Part shown: in pieces, positions 56,094 to 56,596 of the stretch
Position numbering within the stretch: position 1 is the stretch's first letter
Layout of the letters: each line of letters opens with the position of its first letter
Source: Bacteroidota bacterium
GTDB taxonomy: Bacteria > Bacteroidota > Bacteroidia > Cytophagales > Cyclobacteriaceae
Assembly: GCA_018267195.1 (NCBI GenBank)
Contig: JAFDYY010000018.1
Span: 1-56,596 of the forward strand
DNA: 56,596 nucleotides
Direction: 5' to 3'
Made by a program: the position numbers and the translations under genes
The notes under the pieces: model-generated
Databases searched by the model: none
Told to the model about the DNA's origin: nothing
Seen by the model: only the letters and a program-made list of their open reading frames with translations

Positions 56094-56596
56094 ATGATAG
56101 ATAAAAAGACACTTTCTGAACGTGATATATGCACCAAATTTATTACTCCTGCGGTTGAAAAATCGGGTTGGAATAAGCTGACACAGCTTTTGGAAGAAGT
56201 TTCGTTCACGGACGGAAAAATATATGTGAGAGGTAAACTGACAGCAAGAGGAAATCAAAAACGGGCTGATTATATTCTGTACTACAAGCCGAATATTCCA
56301 ATTGCAATTATTGAAGCTAAAGATAATAAACATTCAGTTAGAGCCGGTATTCAACAGGCTTTAGACTATGCTCAAATATTGGACATTCCGTGTGTTTTCA
56401 GCAGCAACGGTGACGGCTTTTTATTTCACGACCGCACTGCATCAGACGGAAATATTGAAACCGAAATTGGCTTGGACGACTTCCCTTCTCCGCAACAACT
56501 TTGGGAGAAATACAAAAAGTATAAAGGTATCACTACTGAAACGGCTGAAAAAATTGCTTCGCAAGACTATTATTTTGACGGCACAAACCGCAAACC
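56094..56596 (+). CDS. hsdR: type I restriction endonuclease subunit R (5' part only)
   Basis: First 167 codons of HsdR, cut by the right edge. MIDKKTLSERDICTKFITPA is the typical start of this subgroup, and the N-terminal nuclease domain shows Asp59 (KRADYILYY) and Glu74-Ala-Lys76 (IAIIEAKDN), the PD-(D/E)XK residues, followed by VFSSNGDGFLFHD. The subunit cleaves DNA after ATP-driven translocation; HsdM and HsdS should be outside the window. The preceding recurrent-looking intergenic DNA suits a defence island boundary. Confidence 0.9.
   Translation, partial: MIDKKTLSERDICTKFITPAVEKSGWNKLTQLLEEVSFTDGKIYVRGKLTARGNQKRADYILYYKPNIPIAIIEAKDNKHSVRAGIQQALDYAQILDIPCVFSSNGDGFLFHDRTASDGNIETEIGLDDFPSPQQLWEKYKKYKGITTETAEKIASQDYYFDGTNRK

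Noticed and set aside
55840..56333. Minus-strand frames up to 112 codons
   Set aside because: They overlap the clear hsdR start and show no coding pattern.

Overview
The window is a chromosomal segment of a Bacteroidota bacterium, most likely of the Cytophagales type. The evidence is: promoter boxes of the Bacteroidota form (TTTG, about 19 bp, TAnnTTTG) in front of rpsT and a DUF4197 gene; DUF6443-type RHS proteins; a secreted protein with the usual Bacteroidota fiber C-terminus; a DUF5675 cassette; a REP-associated transposase remnant that begins SRKYKFGD; and a tricorn-like S41 protease. Base composition is moderate, with several GC-rich or AT-rich patches that mark accessory DNA.

Layout. 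1-10752 (minus): a four-gene surface/secretion locus, made of a small secreted protein, a YadA-head-repeat fiber protein, an SpvB/RHS-like protein and a large RHS protein that runs off the left edge. 10753-15847: an accessory island with a GC-rich stretch without genes, a putative abortive-infection membrane protein, a DUF6943-like gene, a four-gene overlapping phage-like cassette (253-aa protein, DUF5675, two small membrane proteins) and a 65-aa conserved gene. 15848-23142: an AraC regulator divergent from a run of six genes for secreted hydrolases, an NTF2-like protein, a CMD-cupin fusion, an aldo/keto reductase and a type-B carboxylesterase. 23254-31628 (minus): alpha-2-macroglobulin, lysoplasmalogenase, an MFS transporter and rpsT. 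31787-34184: katG with an OxyR-type site. 34200-37500: a second accessory island beside tRNA-Asn, with a RAYT transposase remnant and its REP palindrome, a small gene between 19-bp direct repeats, hipBA with two palindromic operators, and another REP. 37555-44258: core metabolism and signalling (trans-sulfuration enzyme, histidine kinase, 2-oxoacid dehydrogenase E2, cinA). 44440-55695: SDR, a cassette-like membrane gene, a TIM-barrel/GH3 pair, tricorn protease, DUF4197 and PaaN. From 56094: the start of a type I restriction subunit hsdR.

The strongest unusual signal is at 41651-43133. A AAA ATPase/DUF4143 gene with a PD-(D/E)XK-like tail sits exactly between the intact 3' end of cinA and a second, diverged 123-bp copy of that 3' end (110 of 123 positions identical by eye). 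This looks like insertion of a 1360-bp unit that carries a replacement end for its host gene. Other structured signals are the repeat-flanked small genes near 34.6 and 45.5 kb, a dispersed hairpin repeat at 29.6 and 49.0 kb, the REP/RAYT remains, and the duplicated operator in front of hipBA. All coordinates, identities and residue numbers were counted by eye; no search was run.
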